Positions 32,665-44,500 of a stretch of DNA of 64,000 nucleotides are shown here, piece by piece. Origin of the DNA: Neoarius graeffei. Its lineage: Eukaryota; Chordata; Actinopteri; Siluriformes; Ariidae. The notes under the pieces were generated by a model. It saw only the letters and a list, made by a program, of their open reading frames with translations, had not been told where the DNA came from and searched no databases. The position numbers were made by a program, and so were the translations under genes. The stretch lies in the NCBI RefSeq assembly GCF_027579695.1, contig NC_083577.1, positions 53,875,283-53,939,282 of the forward strand. Direction: 5' to 3'. Each line of letters opens with the position of its first letter. Within the stretch, counting starts at the first letter, position 1.

Positions 32665-32817
32665 TGAAACTGCTGAACCTCAGTACTGATGAGTTCTGGA
32701 GAAAATAACAAGAAACAAGTATTTGCAAATGACCAGGCTGCTCTGAGGAAGACCTCACGTGAACCATCAAAATCTATGGTCACTTTGTATTTTGCACCCA
32801 GGTGGATTTTTACTACA

Positions 32818-32883
32818 AATAAATATGCTGAGCTGAATGCAAAAGGGTTTCAAATGGGGGGGGGAAACGCTTCCTACAATAAA
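32818..32883 (+). terminator. cdc16: CDC16 polyadenylation signals
   Basis: Two AATAAA hexamers, at 32818-32823 and 32878-32883, lie 150-220 bp after the stop codon. The second is followed by T-rich sequence. Either could set the mRNA 3' end. Confidence 0.6.
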
Positions 32884-33002
32884 CCCTGTCAATATTTTTA
32901 TACATTGTCATTCGTGTTTTTTGTTTGCTTTATTAAAAATCATCTCGTAAAGCATATTAACAGACATGGGATTGTTACAGACAAAAGAACTGTCTGCTGG
33001 TA

Positions 33003-33240
33003 ATTTGTGACACCTGCTACACCTTTGGGTCCTGGGTTTGATCCTGAGCTCAGATTGCTGTCTGGGTGCAGTTTTTGTGCATGATCTCCTTGTGTTCATG
33101 TAGGTTTCCCTTAGGTTCTCTGGTTTCCGCACCATGTGTAAATATGCAGGTAGTTGAGTTGAGGATAATAAATTGTCTCTGTGTTGTCTGGTGGCCTGCG
33201 ATGGACTGGTGTCCTATCCAGGGTGAATTCTGTAGTTGTT
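33003..33240 (+). repeat. Old tRNA-derived SINE copy
   Basis: Degenerate SINE: GGGTTTGATCC-type B box near 33037, then a body with tgtgttcatgtaggtttccc and ggcctgcgatggactggtgt. Lies just after the CDC16 3' end. Confidence 0.6.
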
Positions 33241-33370
33241 GGATAAGTTAAAGATCCAAAGTGGCCCAGGTTCAAGTAATTTCTGAAGATTTTAGTTGTT
33301 CAAAACGTTGCTCCTGGGGTATATTTCTGCACTTATAGAATGGATCTTTTAGACTTAAAATATTTATAAA

Positions 33371-33733
33371 CGGGCGGCACGGTGGTGTAGTGGTTAGCGC
33401 TGTCGCCTCACAGCAAGAAGGTCCGGGTTCGAGCCCCGTGGCCGGCGAGGGCCTTTCTGTGCGGAGTTTGCATGTTCTCCCCGTGTCCGCGTGGGTTTCC
33501 TCCGGGTGCTCCGGTTTCCCCCACAGTCCAAAGACATGCAGGTTAGGTTAACTGGTGACTCTAAATTGACCGTAGGTGTGAATGAGAGTGTGAATGGTTG
33601 TCTGTGTGTCAGCCCTGTGATGACCTGGCGACTTGTCCAGGGTGTACCCCGCCTTTCGCCCGTAGTCAGCTGGGATAGGCTCCAGCTTGCCTGCGACTCT
33701 GTAGAACAGGATAAAGCGGCTAGAGATGATGAG
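33371..33733 (+). repeat. tRNA-derived SINE
   Basis: Full-length, flanked by ATATTTATAAA (33360-33370, 33734-33744). Between CDC16 and the small gene. Confidence 0.92.
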
Positions 33734-34028
33734 ATATTTATAAAGTAATAAAAGGCATTCAATAAAATGTAAGTCAAAGGACTCATTTTACCATTGGCAC
33801 TCTGCGATCTCTGAAATCGGTCGTAAGCATTAGTGAGGGGTGGGTTTTGATCCCCCCCCCCGTCTGCCACGACCCATGGACTCCTTCAGTAAAGACGCTG
33901 CCTCTCTACTGAAGTCTAACATCATGACTCTTCAGCTCAGCTGCTGTTCACCCGTGGTGTCTGATTCAGAGCAGAGTTAGACCCTACCTTGATGTCTGGA
34001 AGATGAGTGGTGTTTAGGAGTAACGGAG

Positions 34029-35140
34029 ATGGGCTGCACGCCTTCTAAAGCCAACATCACATACACTCATGAGCGTGTGTGTGGGGATCTGGATACCTGC
34101 TCCACTTTCTTACCGAGTGTCAAAAGCTCCGTGTCCACGCCTGAGAGACCCTCCACCAGACCGCACGGGCACACCGGCGCAAACTGCAGAGAAACTTTCC
34201 TCACTGGTAAGATCGGAGAAACATAGTCCACTAGGACGTGATTGTGTCGGATTGTCTACAATATCGTACCTACGATGTTACTCGTTTATTACTATCTATC
34301 TGCTTTCTTTACGAGTTACAATGAACAGCACTTAGTTTACGCCAGAAGTTTTTGGACAAGACCTGGTATTATTTTAACTGTATTTCATATTAATGCTCCA
34401 GCATAACGTTAAATGCAAAACTTTGCATCTCACATCCTTTCTGGGTGGAAATAAAAATAAATGCACATCTAGTTTACAATTTATCTGAAGAAGAAAAAAA
34501 TCCAGAGAACTGGAAATGAAATACGGCTTATCTTGCAACAATCCAACAGATTAGGAAAGTCACCAGTTCGGGAAGAACCTAAAGAAAGTTGTCAAAATGG
34601 CTTCGAATGCAGTATTGGACATCTGAAAGAGTTCTAACACAAATGGCAATGTCAGTTGAAGCATATCTATTTTACATAGCCTATAAATGTAAAGAATAAG
34701 TGTATAGAGTCTGTATCCTGGAAATGCAACGCATTAGGTCGCTTTTTGAGCTTATAGTCGCCCCGCCGCCCGCTATTAATAAGCATACACTAGGCTATTT
34801 GAGCAATTTTATTACTTGCAATAATAAAGGATCTGAACGCTACCTAACACACGTCTTGTTAAAAAATTCTGTCCTATGCAATGTTTACACTTAATTGTAC
34901 TGCTATAGCACACAGTATACTAGTACTGTAGGTTACTATTTAGTGCAGTTTGTATGTAGCCTGCATTTCCCCGTGGTGTTTATTACAGTGCCGAGTCGGG
35001 ACTGTTATGGCCGCTTGGCGAGTCAGCAGCCTGAGAGCCCGGACGCGTGGAGCACGATGAGTCCGACCAGTCCCTTCGCACCGAGGCCCAGTGACTCCAG
35101 CGACTCCGAGGGAAACGAGACACCTGCCGGAAAGCGGTAA
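34029..35140 (+). CDS. Small unrecognised two-exon gene, predicted lipid-anchored 109-aa protein
   Basis: Exon 1 is 34029-34206 (donor gtaaga) and exon 2 is 34989-35140 (acceptor attacag), joining in phase 1 to a TAA at 35138-35140. The predicted protein starts MGCTPSK. Gly2 plus Cys3 with Ser6 fits the N-myristoylation consensus and adjacent palmitoylation, so membrane attachment is likely. The rest is rich in Ser, Pro and Thr; the C-terminal half contains SPTSPFAPRPSDSSDSEG and ends GKR. There is no transmembrane segment or known domain. The ATG context is good (G at -3 and +4). The sequence is free of repeats and lies about 1.4 kb after CDC16 and 300 bp before the UPF3A start, on the same strand. 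The first six residues also occur at the start of PCARE, but I see no further similarity. The splice model is inferred. Confidence 0.55.
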
Positions 35141-35440
35141 CAACTGTCGCGCTTCAGTGAACCAAATTAACGACACTTTCATAGTGTCTGGGAGACGCTT
35201 TCAGCCACAGCACCTAGTTATCACATGAGTTTTCCACTTGGATTGAACTTTAACCTGTATTTGGACATTATGCCGTATGCATTATGAGGAGGAAGTCGAA
35301 TTTAGGAGTCGAAAACAAAAACGAGCCCAGAAACATGATAGCGCTACAATTTGTCTCTTCAATTCTCGCGGTGTTTAGACACTGAGTTCTCGCGAGTGGC
35401 TGCGGATTCCGAAAAAAAGCGAAGAGGAGAAAATGGAGAG

Positions 35441-35581
35441 ATGAGGGCTGAAAAGGAGCCGACAACGGGAAGCAGAGAGAGAGGCGTCGTCGAGATACAG
35501 CTGAGGGACACTCCGAGAGAGCAGGACAGCGCCACGGCCAATTCGAAGCACAAAGAGGAGAAAAAGGAAATCTTCACCAAG
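35441..35581 (+). CDS. upf3a: UPF3A exon 1
   Basis: Encodes the variable N-terminus (47 residues) from MRAEKEPTTG to KKEIFTK; donor gtaggt, phase 0. An upstream in-frame ATG at 35351 leaves the exact start uncertain. Confidence 0.88.
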
Positions 35582-38500
35582 GTAGGTCAGCACACGACTG
35601 CTCGAGTTAGCCTCAGTGTGTTCGTGTGTTAACTCTACGCCGTCCGGTTCGTGATGAAGGAAGGATTCAGCACCACAGACAGCGCACCGGGAGCGCGCGC
35701 AGGACCCGTGTTCCTCACCACACCACACGAGCCATCCGAAGTGAAGATCATTACCACGGTGCATTTAATAAAGTGTGCAGAAATAAATAACTTATATGCT
35801 ATGCGTTTTCTAAATTGGCACCAAAAAAGATAATATTTAAGCTATGCGATTGATTGCGTTATAAAGATGCATAGACTTATTGAAATTTCTGTTCATAAGG
35901 CTGCCTTGCTTTTCTGTTCTAGGCAACTGAGCTATACTACTCTCTCTCTCTCTGTCTCTCTGTCTCTCACACACACATGCTCTCACACACTTATCAGCAG
36001 GAGAGTTAGGCTATGTTGGATAGGAATCGTGGTGCAATCAAATCAACACGTGACCCAATGCTGTTAGACAAAAACAACACCAGGCCCTAGTGCGTATTAA
36101 CCCCTTAAAGTCTCAATTACCCTCCTTGTCCACTTTAATAAGAATACCTGGACACCTGTTCATTTATGCCAGCAACCAATCAGCCTATCATGTGGCAGCA
36201 ACAGAATGCATAAAATCATGCAGATACAGGTCGAGCACTTCGGTTAATGCTCACATCAAACATTAGAATGAAGAAAAAGTGTGAGCGCTGTGACTAACCA
36301 TGACATGGATGTTGGTATTAAAAGGGCTGGGTTGAGTGTTTCAGAAACTGCTGATTTCCTGAGAATTTCCGATACAACTTCTCTAGTGTTTACACAGAAT
36401 TATGCAAAAAAAAAAAAACATTTCAAGAAACAAAACATCCTGTGGGGTGGGGCGGCGCGGTGGTGTAGTGGTTAGGGCTGTCGCCTCACAGCAAGAAGGT
36501 CCGGGTTCGAGCTCCGTGGCCGGCGAGGGCCTTTCTGTGCGGAGTTTGCATGTTCTCCTCGTGTCCACGTGGGTTTCCTCCGGGTGCTCCGGTTTCCCCC
36601 ACAGTCCAAAGACATGCAGGTTAGGTTAACTGGTGACTCTAAATTGACCATAGGTGTGAATGTGAATGGTTGTCTATGTGTCAGCCCTGTGATGACCTGG
36701 CGACTTGTCCAGGGTGTACCCCACCTTTCGCCCGTAGTCAGCTGGGATAGGCTCCAGCTTGTCTGCGACCCTGTAGAACAGGATAAAGTGGCTAGAGATA
36801 ATGAGATGAGAAAACATCCTGTGAGCGGAGGGTCTATAGGCTGAAACATCATGTTGATGATGAGAGAGCTCAGAGGATAGTGACCAGACTTGTCTGGGCT
36901 GATAAGAAGTCTATATTAACTCAAATAATTACTCTTTACAACCATGGTTAGTAGACATGCTTCTCAGAATGCACAACACACCAAACCTTGAGTTGGATGG
37001 GCTACAACAGCAGAAGACCACGTCAGGTTCCACTCCTGTCAGCCGAGAACAAGAATCTGAGGCTATCATGGGCACAGGCTGACCTAAACTGGACACTTGA
37101 AGACTGGAAAAAGACCAGGTGATTTTATTTCTAATCTTCAACTGTACAGTTTGGCTGAGACTGTGTTCCATTTGGAATCCGAATGGCTATCATAGCCTTC
37201 TACCTCAAGGTTCAATGTTTTGTGAGATGCTTTTCTGCTCAGCATGGTTGTCTCATCTCATCTCATTATCTCAAGCCGCTTTATCCTTCTACAGGGTTGC
37301 AGGCAAGCTGGAGCCTATCCCAGCTGACTACGGGCGAAAGGCGGGGTACACCCTGGACAAGTCGCCAGGTCATCACAGGGCTGACACATAGACACAGACA
37401 ACCATTCACACTCACATTCACACCTACGGTCAATTTAGAGTCACCAGTTAACCTAACCTGCATGTCTTTGGACTGTGGGGGAAACCGGAGCACCCGGAGG
37501 AAACCCACGCGGACACGGGGAGAACATGCAAACTCCGCACAGAAAGGCCCTCGCTGGCCACGGGGCTCGAACCCGGACCTTCTTGCTGTGAGGCGACAGC
37601 GCTAACCACTACACCACCGTGCCGCCATGGGACACTGTGTAAAATGTAAATAAAAAGAGAATGTGATGATTTGCAAATCATGGAAAACATATATTTCCTT
37701 GAAAATAGTACAAAGACAACATATCAAATTTTGAAACTGAGAAATCATTTATTTATGTATTTAAAATTTATACTCATTTTGAATCTACTGCCAGCAACAT
37801 TTTTCAAAAAAGTTGGGACAGTGGCAACAAAAGACTGGAAAAGTTGTCTAATCTTAAAAAGAAAAAAACCTAATTTGGTTAATTGGCAACAGGTCAGAAA
37901 CATGATTAGATATAAAAAGAGCATCCAAGAGAGGCTGAGTCTCTCAGAAGTAAAGACTGAGAGGGAAAATAATACAACAATTTAAGAATAACATTCTTCA
38001 GATGTTCCTAAAATTGCAAAGAATTTGGGGATCACATCATCTATGGTACATAATATTTTTAAAAGATTCAGAGACTCCAAAGAAATCTCTCTATGCAAGG
38101 GACAAGGCTGAAAACCAATAATGGATGCCTGTGATCTCCAGGCCCTCAGGCGACACTGCATTAAAAGCAGATACGTGTCTGTAGTATAAATGACTGTATG
38201 AGCTCAGGAACACTTCAGAAAACCATCATCTGTGAAAACAGTTCCTTACTGCATCCACAAATGCAAGTTGAAACCATAAACAATATCCAGAAACACCACC
38301 ACCTTTCCTAGGCTTAAGCTCATTTACGATGGACTGAGGCAAAGTGGAAAACTGTCCTGTGGTCTGATGAATTGAAATTTGAAATTATTTTTGGAAATCA
38401 TGGACACCATGTCTTTTGGGCCAAAGAGGAGAGAGACACGGTTCAAAAGCCAGCATCTGTGATGGTATGAGGGTACATTAGTGCACATGACATGGGTAGC

Positions 38501-41500
38501 TTGTACATCTGGGAAGGCATCATTAATGCTGAACAATACAGTGCCTTGCAAAAGTATTCATCCTCCTTGGTGTTTGTCCTGTTTTGTTGCATTACAAGCT
38601 GGAATTAAAATGGATTTTTGGGGGGTTAGCACCATTTCATTTACACAACATGCCTACCACTTTAAAGGTGAAAATTGTTGTTTTATTGTGATACAAACAA
38701 TAATTAAGATGGAAAAACAGAAATCTGGAGTGTGCATAAGTATTCACATGCTGCTGGGCAAACTCCAAACATGATTTTTTTAAGCAATGACATTTTTCTG
38801 GCCACTCTTCCATAAAGCCCCGCTCTGTTGAGTGCCCAGCTTAAAGTGGTCCTGTGGTCAGATGCTCCCATCTCCGCTGTGGATCTTTGCAGCTCCCTCA
38901 GTGTTATCGTTGGTGTTTTTGTTGCATCTCTGATTAATGCTCTCCTTGCCCGGTCTGTGAGTTTTGGTGGGCAGCCTTCTCTTCTCAGGTTTGTAGTGGT
39001 GCCATATTCTTTCCATTTTGCTATAATGGATTTAATGGTGCTCCCTGGGATATTCAAAGTTTGGGATATTTTTTATGACCTACAGTAACCCTGATCTATA
39101 CTTCTCCACAACTTTGTCTCTGACCTGTTTGGAGGCTCCTTGGTTTTCATGTTGCTTGCTTAGTAGTGTTGCAGAATCAGGGTCCTTCCAGAACAGGTTG
39201 ATTTATACAGACATCATGTGACAGACCATGTGACACTTTGATTGCACACAGGTGGATCTCTCTCTCTCTCATTATCTCTAGCCGCTTTATCCTGTTCTAC
39301 AGGGTCGCAGGCAAGCTGGAGCCTATCCCAGCTGACTATGGGCGAAAGGCGGGGTACACCCTGGACAAGTCGCCAGGTCATCACAGGGCTGACACATAGA
39401 CACAGACAACCATTCACACTCACATTCACACTCACGGTCAATTTAGAGTCACTAGTTAACCTAACCTGCATGTCTTTGGACTGTGGGGGAAACCGGAGCA
39501 CCCGGAGGAAACCCACGTGGACACGGGGAGAACATGAAAACTCCGCACAGAAAGGCCCTCGCCAGCCACTGGGCTCGAACCCGGACCTTCTTGCTGTGAG
39601 GCGACAGCGTTAACCACTACACCACCATGCCGCCACAGGTGGATCTTAATCAACTAATTATGTGACTTATGAAGTGAATTGGTTGGAACAGCTCTTATTT
39701 AGGGGTTTCATACGAAAGGGGGTGAATACTTATGCACACGCCAGATTTCTGTTTTTTTTCATCTTAATTATTGTCTGTGTCACAATAAAAAAACAAAACA
39801 ATGTGCACCTTTAAAGTGGTAGGCATGTTGTGTAAATGAAATGGTGCTAACCCCCCCAAAATCCATTTTAATTCCAGCTTGTAATGCAGGGGTCACCAAA
39901 CTTTTTTCTCTGGGGGCCACATTGTCGTTCCTGACTGTGATGGGGGGCCAGGGTCGGGTCAGCTATATAACATAGAATTGTATGACCCAGACAAATATGA
40001 CCACCAGCAGGCCTCATTGTGTAGTAGAGTTTACTAGCCTGGCACAGCCATCCCCACTACTATATCCACACTACTATATCAACACTTGATTCCTGGCACA
40101 TATTTGTTTATCTTTACTAGTGGTTTGCAAAAGTAGTAATCGAGTCTTCACACTTTGTTTTAATTTGAAATACCACAGATATTCCATTTATTTATTTTCT
40201 AATAAAAATAACATCAAAGCTGTCAAGGTAAGAAACATCTGCCTATTTGAGGTGATTGACACTGGCAAAGGTGAGTGAAAAATTATAAATTGTAGGTAGG
40301 CCTGTTGATATTATTAATAATATTAATAATTGTGTGCAGCACTTAATAAAGGTCAAATAAATAGGCCTAGAAAATAAATACATTTAAAAAAACAGTGAAA
40401 TTTTAATAATATGAGCAATAGATCAACTAGCCAGCTCTTATGCCTATCCATTTGAGCATGTTCAGTAAACATTTTTTAGGTCAAGGTGAAAATGAAATGA
40501 GCAGTAGGCCATTTACAGGTCAAAACTAAAGCATAATACAGAATAATGGGAATCAAAATCAGTAGTATATGTAGGTGAGCTGGATTTGTACTTGTTGATT
40601 TGTACTTCTTGTCGGGACACACCTCCTCGGCCACAGCAAGCATGCATACTTTAAAGGAACAGTCCACCGTACTTCCATAATGAAATATGCTCTTATCTGA
40701 ATTGAGACGAGCTGCTCCGTACCTCTCCGAGCTTTGCGCGACCTCCCAGTCAGTCAGACGCAGTCAGACTCGCTGTCACTCCTGTTAGCAATGTAGCTAG
40801 GCTCAGTATGGCCAATGGTATTTTTTGGGGCTGTAGTTAGATGCAACCAAACTCTTCCGCGTTTTTCCTGTTTACATAGGTTTATATGACCAGTGATATG
40901 AAACAAGTTCAGTTACACAAATTGAAACGTGGCGATTTTCTATGCTATGGAAAGTCCGCACTATAATGACAGGCGTACTAACACCTTCTGCGCGCTTCGG
41001 CAGCGCATTGATATCTGAGCTCCGTATCAATGCGCTGCCGAAGCGCGCAGAAGGTGTTAGTACGCCTGTCATTATAGTGCGGACTTTCCATAGCATAGAA
41101 AATCGCCACGTTTCAATTTGTGTAACTGAACTTGTTTCATATCACTGGTCATATAAACCTATGTAAACAGGAAAAACGTGGAAGAGTTTGGTCGCATCTA
41201 ACTACAGCCCCAAAAAATACCATTGGCCATACTGAGCCTAGCTACATTGCTAACAGGAGTGACAGCGCGTCTGACTGCGTCTGACTGACTGGGAGGTCGC
41301 GCAAAGCTCGGAGAGGTACGGAGCAGCTCGTCTCAATTCAGATAAGAGCATATTTCATTATGGAAGTACGGTGGACTGTTCCTTTAACAAAGTCCCCATC
41401 AGTAAACGGCTTTCCATGGGTAGCTAGTAGGTGAGCTACCTTATAGCTAGCTCGGACAGCAGCCTGGTTGATCTGGGTTTGGCGAAGGAATGCATTCTGT

Positions 41501-44500
41501 TGTGTAGCCAGTCCGCATTTCATCCTCCGAATCCTGTCTTCTCTTGTTTGCCCTCGCAAACTAGCATTCTCTTTGTGGCGGGTTTCGTAGTGATGACGCA
41601 GATTATATTCTTTGAAAACCGACACAATTTCTTTACATACAAGACAAACTGCACAGTCTTTACACTGAACGAAAAAATAATCGGTGGTCCACTGTTTTTT
41701 AAAAACTCTGCACTCTCTGTCAGCTTTTCGCTTACCGCTAGCCATTTGGCTGTCCTGAACACTGACAGTTCTCTGCGCATGCGCTGCCTGTCACTGCTTG
41801 ATCGCGAGCATATGACGAAAATTCGGAAAATATGAATAGTTCATTTTATAACTAAATATCAATTTTAATTGATAAAATCAACAAAATACAAGATGCAGAC
41901 ATGTTATTATTTGCCAAAAAGCAATTTTAAAAAAATAGGCCATAACCACTTTTGGGGATTGCCTCATAGGGCCGGTTCAAGTGGTGGGGGGCAGAGGGGC
42001 TGGGGGGCCGGTCAAAGGGGGGTGGCGGGCCGGAGTCGGCCCGCGGGCCATAGTTTGATGACCCCTGTTGTAATGCGACAAAACAGGACAAACACCAGGG
42101 GGGATGAATACTTTTGCAAGGCACTGTATATACAGGTTTTGGAGCAACATGCTGCCATCCAGATTACAACATTTTCAGGGAAGGCCTTCCTTCTTTCAGC
42201 AAGACAATGGCCCCCAAGCTCTGGAATTCCCTTCCTCAACCCCTGCATGACTGCTCTTCTCTTCCTTTCTTCAAATCTCATCTCAAAACCTTTCTGTTTC
42301 ATGAACATTTCTCCCCCAGTGCATAAACTCACCACTCTTTAGCAACTCCTTCTTCTTCTTCTTCTTCCCCTCCGTGTTGTTTTCTCTGACCTATGTAACG
42401 CAACCTTGAGTTTGAGAAAGGTGCTATATAAATGTAACTTTTTATTATTATTATTGTTAAGACAATGCCAAACCACTTTCTGCACATATTAAAACTGCAT
42501 GGCTTTGTAGTAAAAGAGTCCGGGTGCTAAACTGGCCTGCCTGCAGTCCAGACCTGTCTCCCATTTAAAGCATTTGATGCGTTATGAAGTGCAAAATATG
42601 ACAAAGGAGACCACGAACTGTTGAGCAACTGAAATTGTATCTCAGGCAAGAATGGGGCAACATTTCTCTTTCAAAACTACAGCAATTGGTCTCCATAGTT
42701 ACCAAACATTTTAGAGTGTTGTTAAAAGTAGAGGTGTTAAAAGTAGAGGTGATGCCCCTGTCCCAACTTTTTTTGAAACATGTTGCTGACATCAAATTCA
42801 AAATGAGCATATTTTCAGAAAACAGTAAAATTTCTCAGTTTCAACCTTTGATATGTTATCTTTGTACTATTTTCAATGAAATATAGGGTTTCCATGATTT
42901 GTAAATCATCACATTCTGTGTTTTTTTACATTTTACAGTGTCCCAACTTTTTTGGAATTGGGGTTGTACTTCAGTGGACCACATTTAGCTTTAATTATAG
43001 CATGCATTTGCTGTGGCATTGTTCAACAACCTTATGCAACGTCACAACATTTATTTCCATCCAAAGTTTCATTAATTTTTCACCAAGAGCTTGTATTGAT
43101 GACAAGAGAGATGAACCACTCAGCAATCTCCTTGTTTCCTTTGCTTGATACAGGCCAATAATTTGACTCTTCTGAAACACAATAACTTCTTTTCCACGAC
43201 CATGGGATACGTCTTCTGACATGGTTGTTTAAGAAATGAGAAGCTACTCACTGCATCAGTTCGGGTTAAAGGAATTGTTGCCAGGTTAAACACTGTAGTA
43301 ATTATCTAATCAAAGGCTCTTAAGCATTTGCTTATTTAAATCCAAATGGTGACTTTTTTTTTGCCAGGCAGCATATGAGTTACTATATCCTTCCTGGCAG
43401 CTCACAACAATCTGGCATTTTCCTCTGAGCTCTCTTATCAACAAGGCGTTTCCACCAGTGATCTGTTGCTCACTCAATATTTGTTTGTTTGTTTATCACA
43501 ATTCTCCGTAAATTCTCAAGACTGTTTTATGTGAAAATTCCATGAGATCAGGAGTTTCTGAAATACTCAGACCGGGAGTAAGTCACAAAGATCACACTTT
43601 TTCTTCATTTTGATGTTCGATTAACTCAAGCTCTTGACCTGTACCTGCATGATTTTTGCATCATGCTGCTGCCACATGATTGGCTGATTAACTAACTGCA
43701 TGAGTGTACAGGTGTTCTTATTAAAGTGGATGGTGAGAGTATATTCAGTTATTCATCTTAAAATCTAGCATCATTCAGTAACTAATAGAAAAGGTATATG
43801 TAGTTATGAGAATTGCAGCATGGTGGTGTAGTGGTTAGTGCTGTCGCCTCACAGCAAGAAGGTTCTGGGTTTGAGCCCAGTGGCCGACGAGGGCCTTTCT
43901 GTGTGGATTTTGCATGTTCTACCCGTGTCTGTGTGGGTTTCCTCTGGGTGCTCCGGTTTCCCCCACAGTCCAAAGACATGCAGGTTAGGCTAATTGGTCC
44001 ATAGGTCCATAGGTGTGAATGTCAAGTCAAGTTTATTTGTATAGCGCTTTTAACAATAAACATTGTCGCAAAGCAGCTTTTCAGAATTTGAATGACTTAA
44101 AACATGAGCTAATGTTATCCCTAATCTATCCCCAATGAGCAAGCCTGTGGTGACGGTGGCAAGGAAAAACTCCCTCAGACGACATGAGGAAGAAACCTCA
44201 AGAGGAACCAGACTCAAAAGGGAACCCATCCTCATTTGGCCAACAACAGACAGCATGACTATAATATTAACAGTTTTAACATGAAGTCAGTTTCGTTGAT
44301 GTTATAACTCTTCATTAATGGAAACTTGAGTGCAAAACTGTTCATGACAACTGCAGTCCTAAGGGTAGCAAGTCAGCTGTCGTCCTCAGCCATAAAAGCA
44401 TTACTGTAAGTGTCCAGACCATCTTCCAAGTGTGACTTTCAACTGTCCACATGGGGCCATCCTCCACAGGAGCAATGTGATGAGACTCCAACCGGACATA

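Larger units (their letters stand above)
39887..42067 (-). mobile_element. hAT element (level 4) with GTF2IRD2/ZBED-like transposase start
   Basis: Ends CAGGGGTCACCAAAC and GTTTGATGACCCCTG are flanked by an exact 8-bp duplication TTGTAATG (39879-39886, 42068-42075). The transposase N-terminus is on the - strand and is split by the foldback element at 40655-41383. Confidence 0.93.
38539..42126 (-). mobile_element. Tc1 element (level 3), 'CAGTGCCTTGCAAAAGTATT' ends
   Basis: Matching inverted ends flanked by TA (38537-38538, 42127-42128). It carries a helix-turn-helix transposase fragment on the - strand and is itself host to a SINE (39260-39633) and a hAT (39887-42067). The remaining own sequence is short, so it was already non-autonomous. 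Confidence 0.9.
37905..42560 (+). pseudogene. Tc1 transposase (level 2), heavily decayed
   Basis: Recognisable pieces are KKSIQERLSLSEVK at about 37910, IAKNLGITSSMVHNIFKRF at about 38010, WSDELKFEIIFGNHGHH at about 38356, GSLYIWEGIINAEQY before 38540, then YIQVLEQH after 42126 and FQQDNA-like sequence at 42195. There are stops and shifts throughout. It is split inside the NAEQY/IQVLE segment by the Tc1 at 38539-42126. Confidence 0.75.
37627..42968 (+). mobile_element. Tc1 element, third family member (level 2)
   Basis: The right end TTTTTTGGAATTGGGGTTGTA is intact at 42948-42968; the left terminus is replaced by the SINE. Decayed transposase pieces are on the + strand. It is interrupted by a Tc1 (38539-42126) and a LINE fragment (42210-42458). 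Confidence 0.8.
36120..43739 (+). mobile_element. Tc1-like element with long TIRs (outermost of the UPF3A intron 1 nest)
   Basis: Inverted ends of about 250 bp carry CCACTTTAATAAGAAYACCT near each edge. TA lies at 36118-36119 and 43740-43741. It holds a Tc1-type transposase fragment at 36850-37111. It is interrupted by a SINE (36445-36810) and by the SINE plus Tc1 block at 37247-42968. Confidence 0.78.

Noticed and set aside
34029-34206. Assigning the MGCTPSK gene to PCARE
   Set aside because: Only the first six residues agree with what I recall of PCARE; the rest and the size do not match.
40872-41166. Overlapping 74-75 codon open frames on both strands encoding the same peptide (MLWKVRTIMTGV...)
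   Set aside because: They are a product of the palindrome: each strand reads the same arm. No family resemblance, so not annotated as a gene.
41869-42342. 157-codon open frame over the hAT right end
   Set aside because: Crosses the hAT terminus, a Tc1 end and LINE sequence; a composite of unrelated elements.
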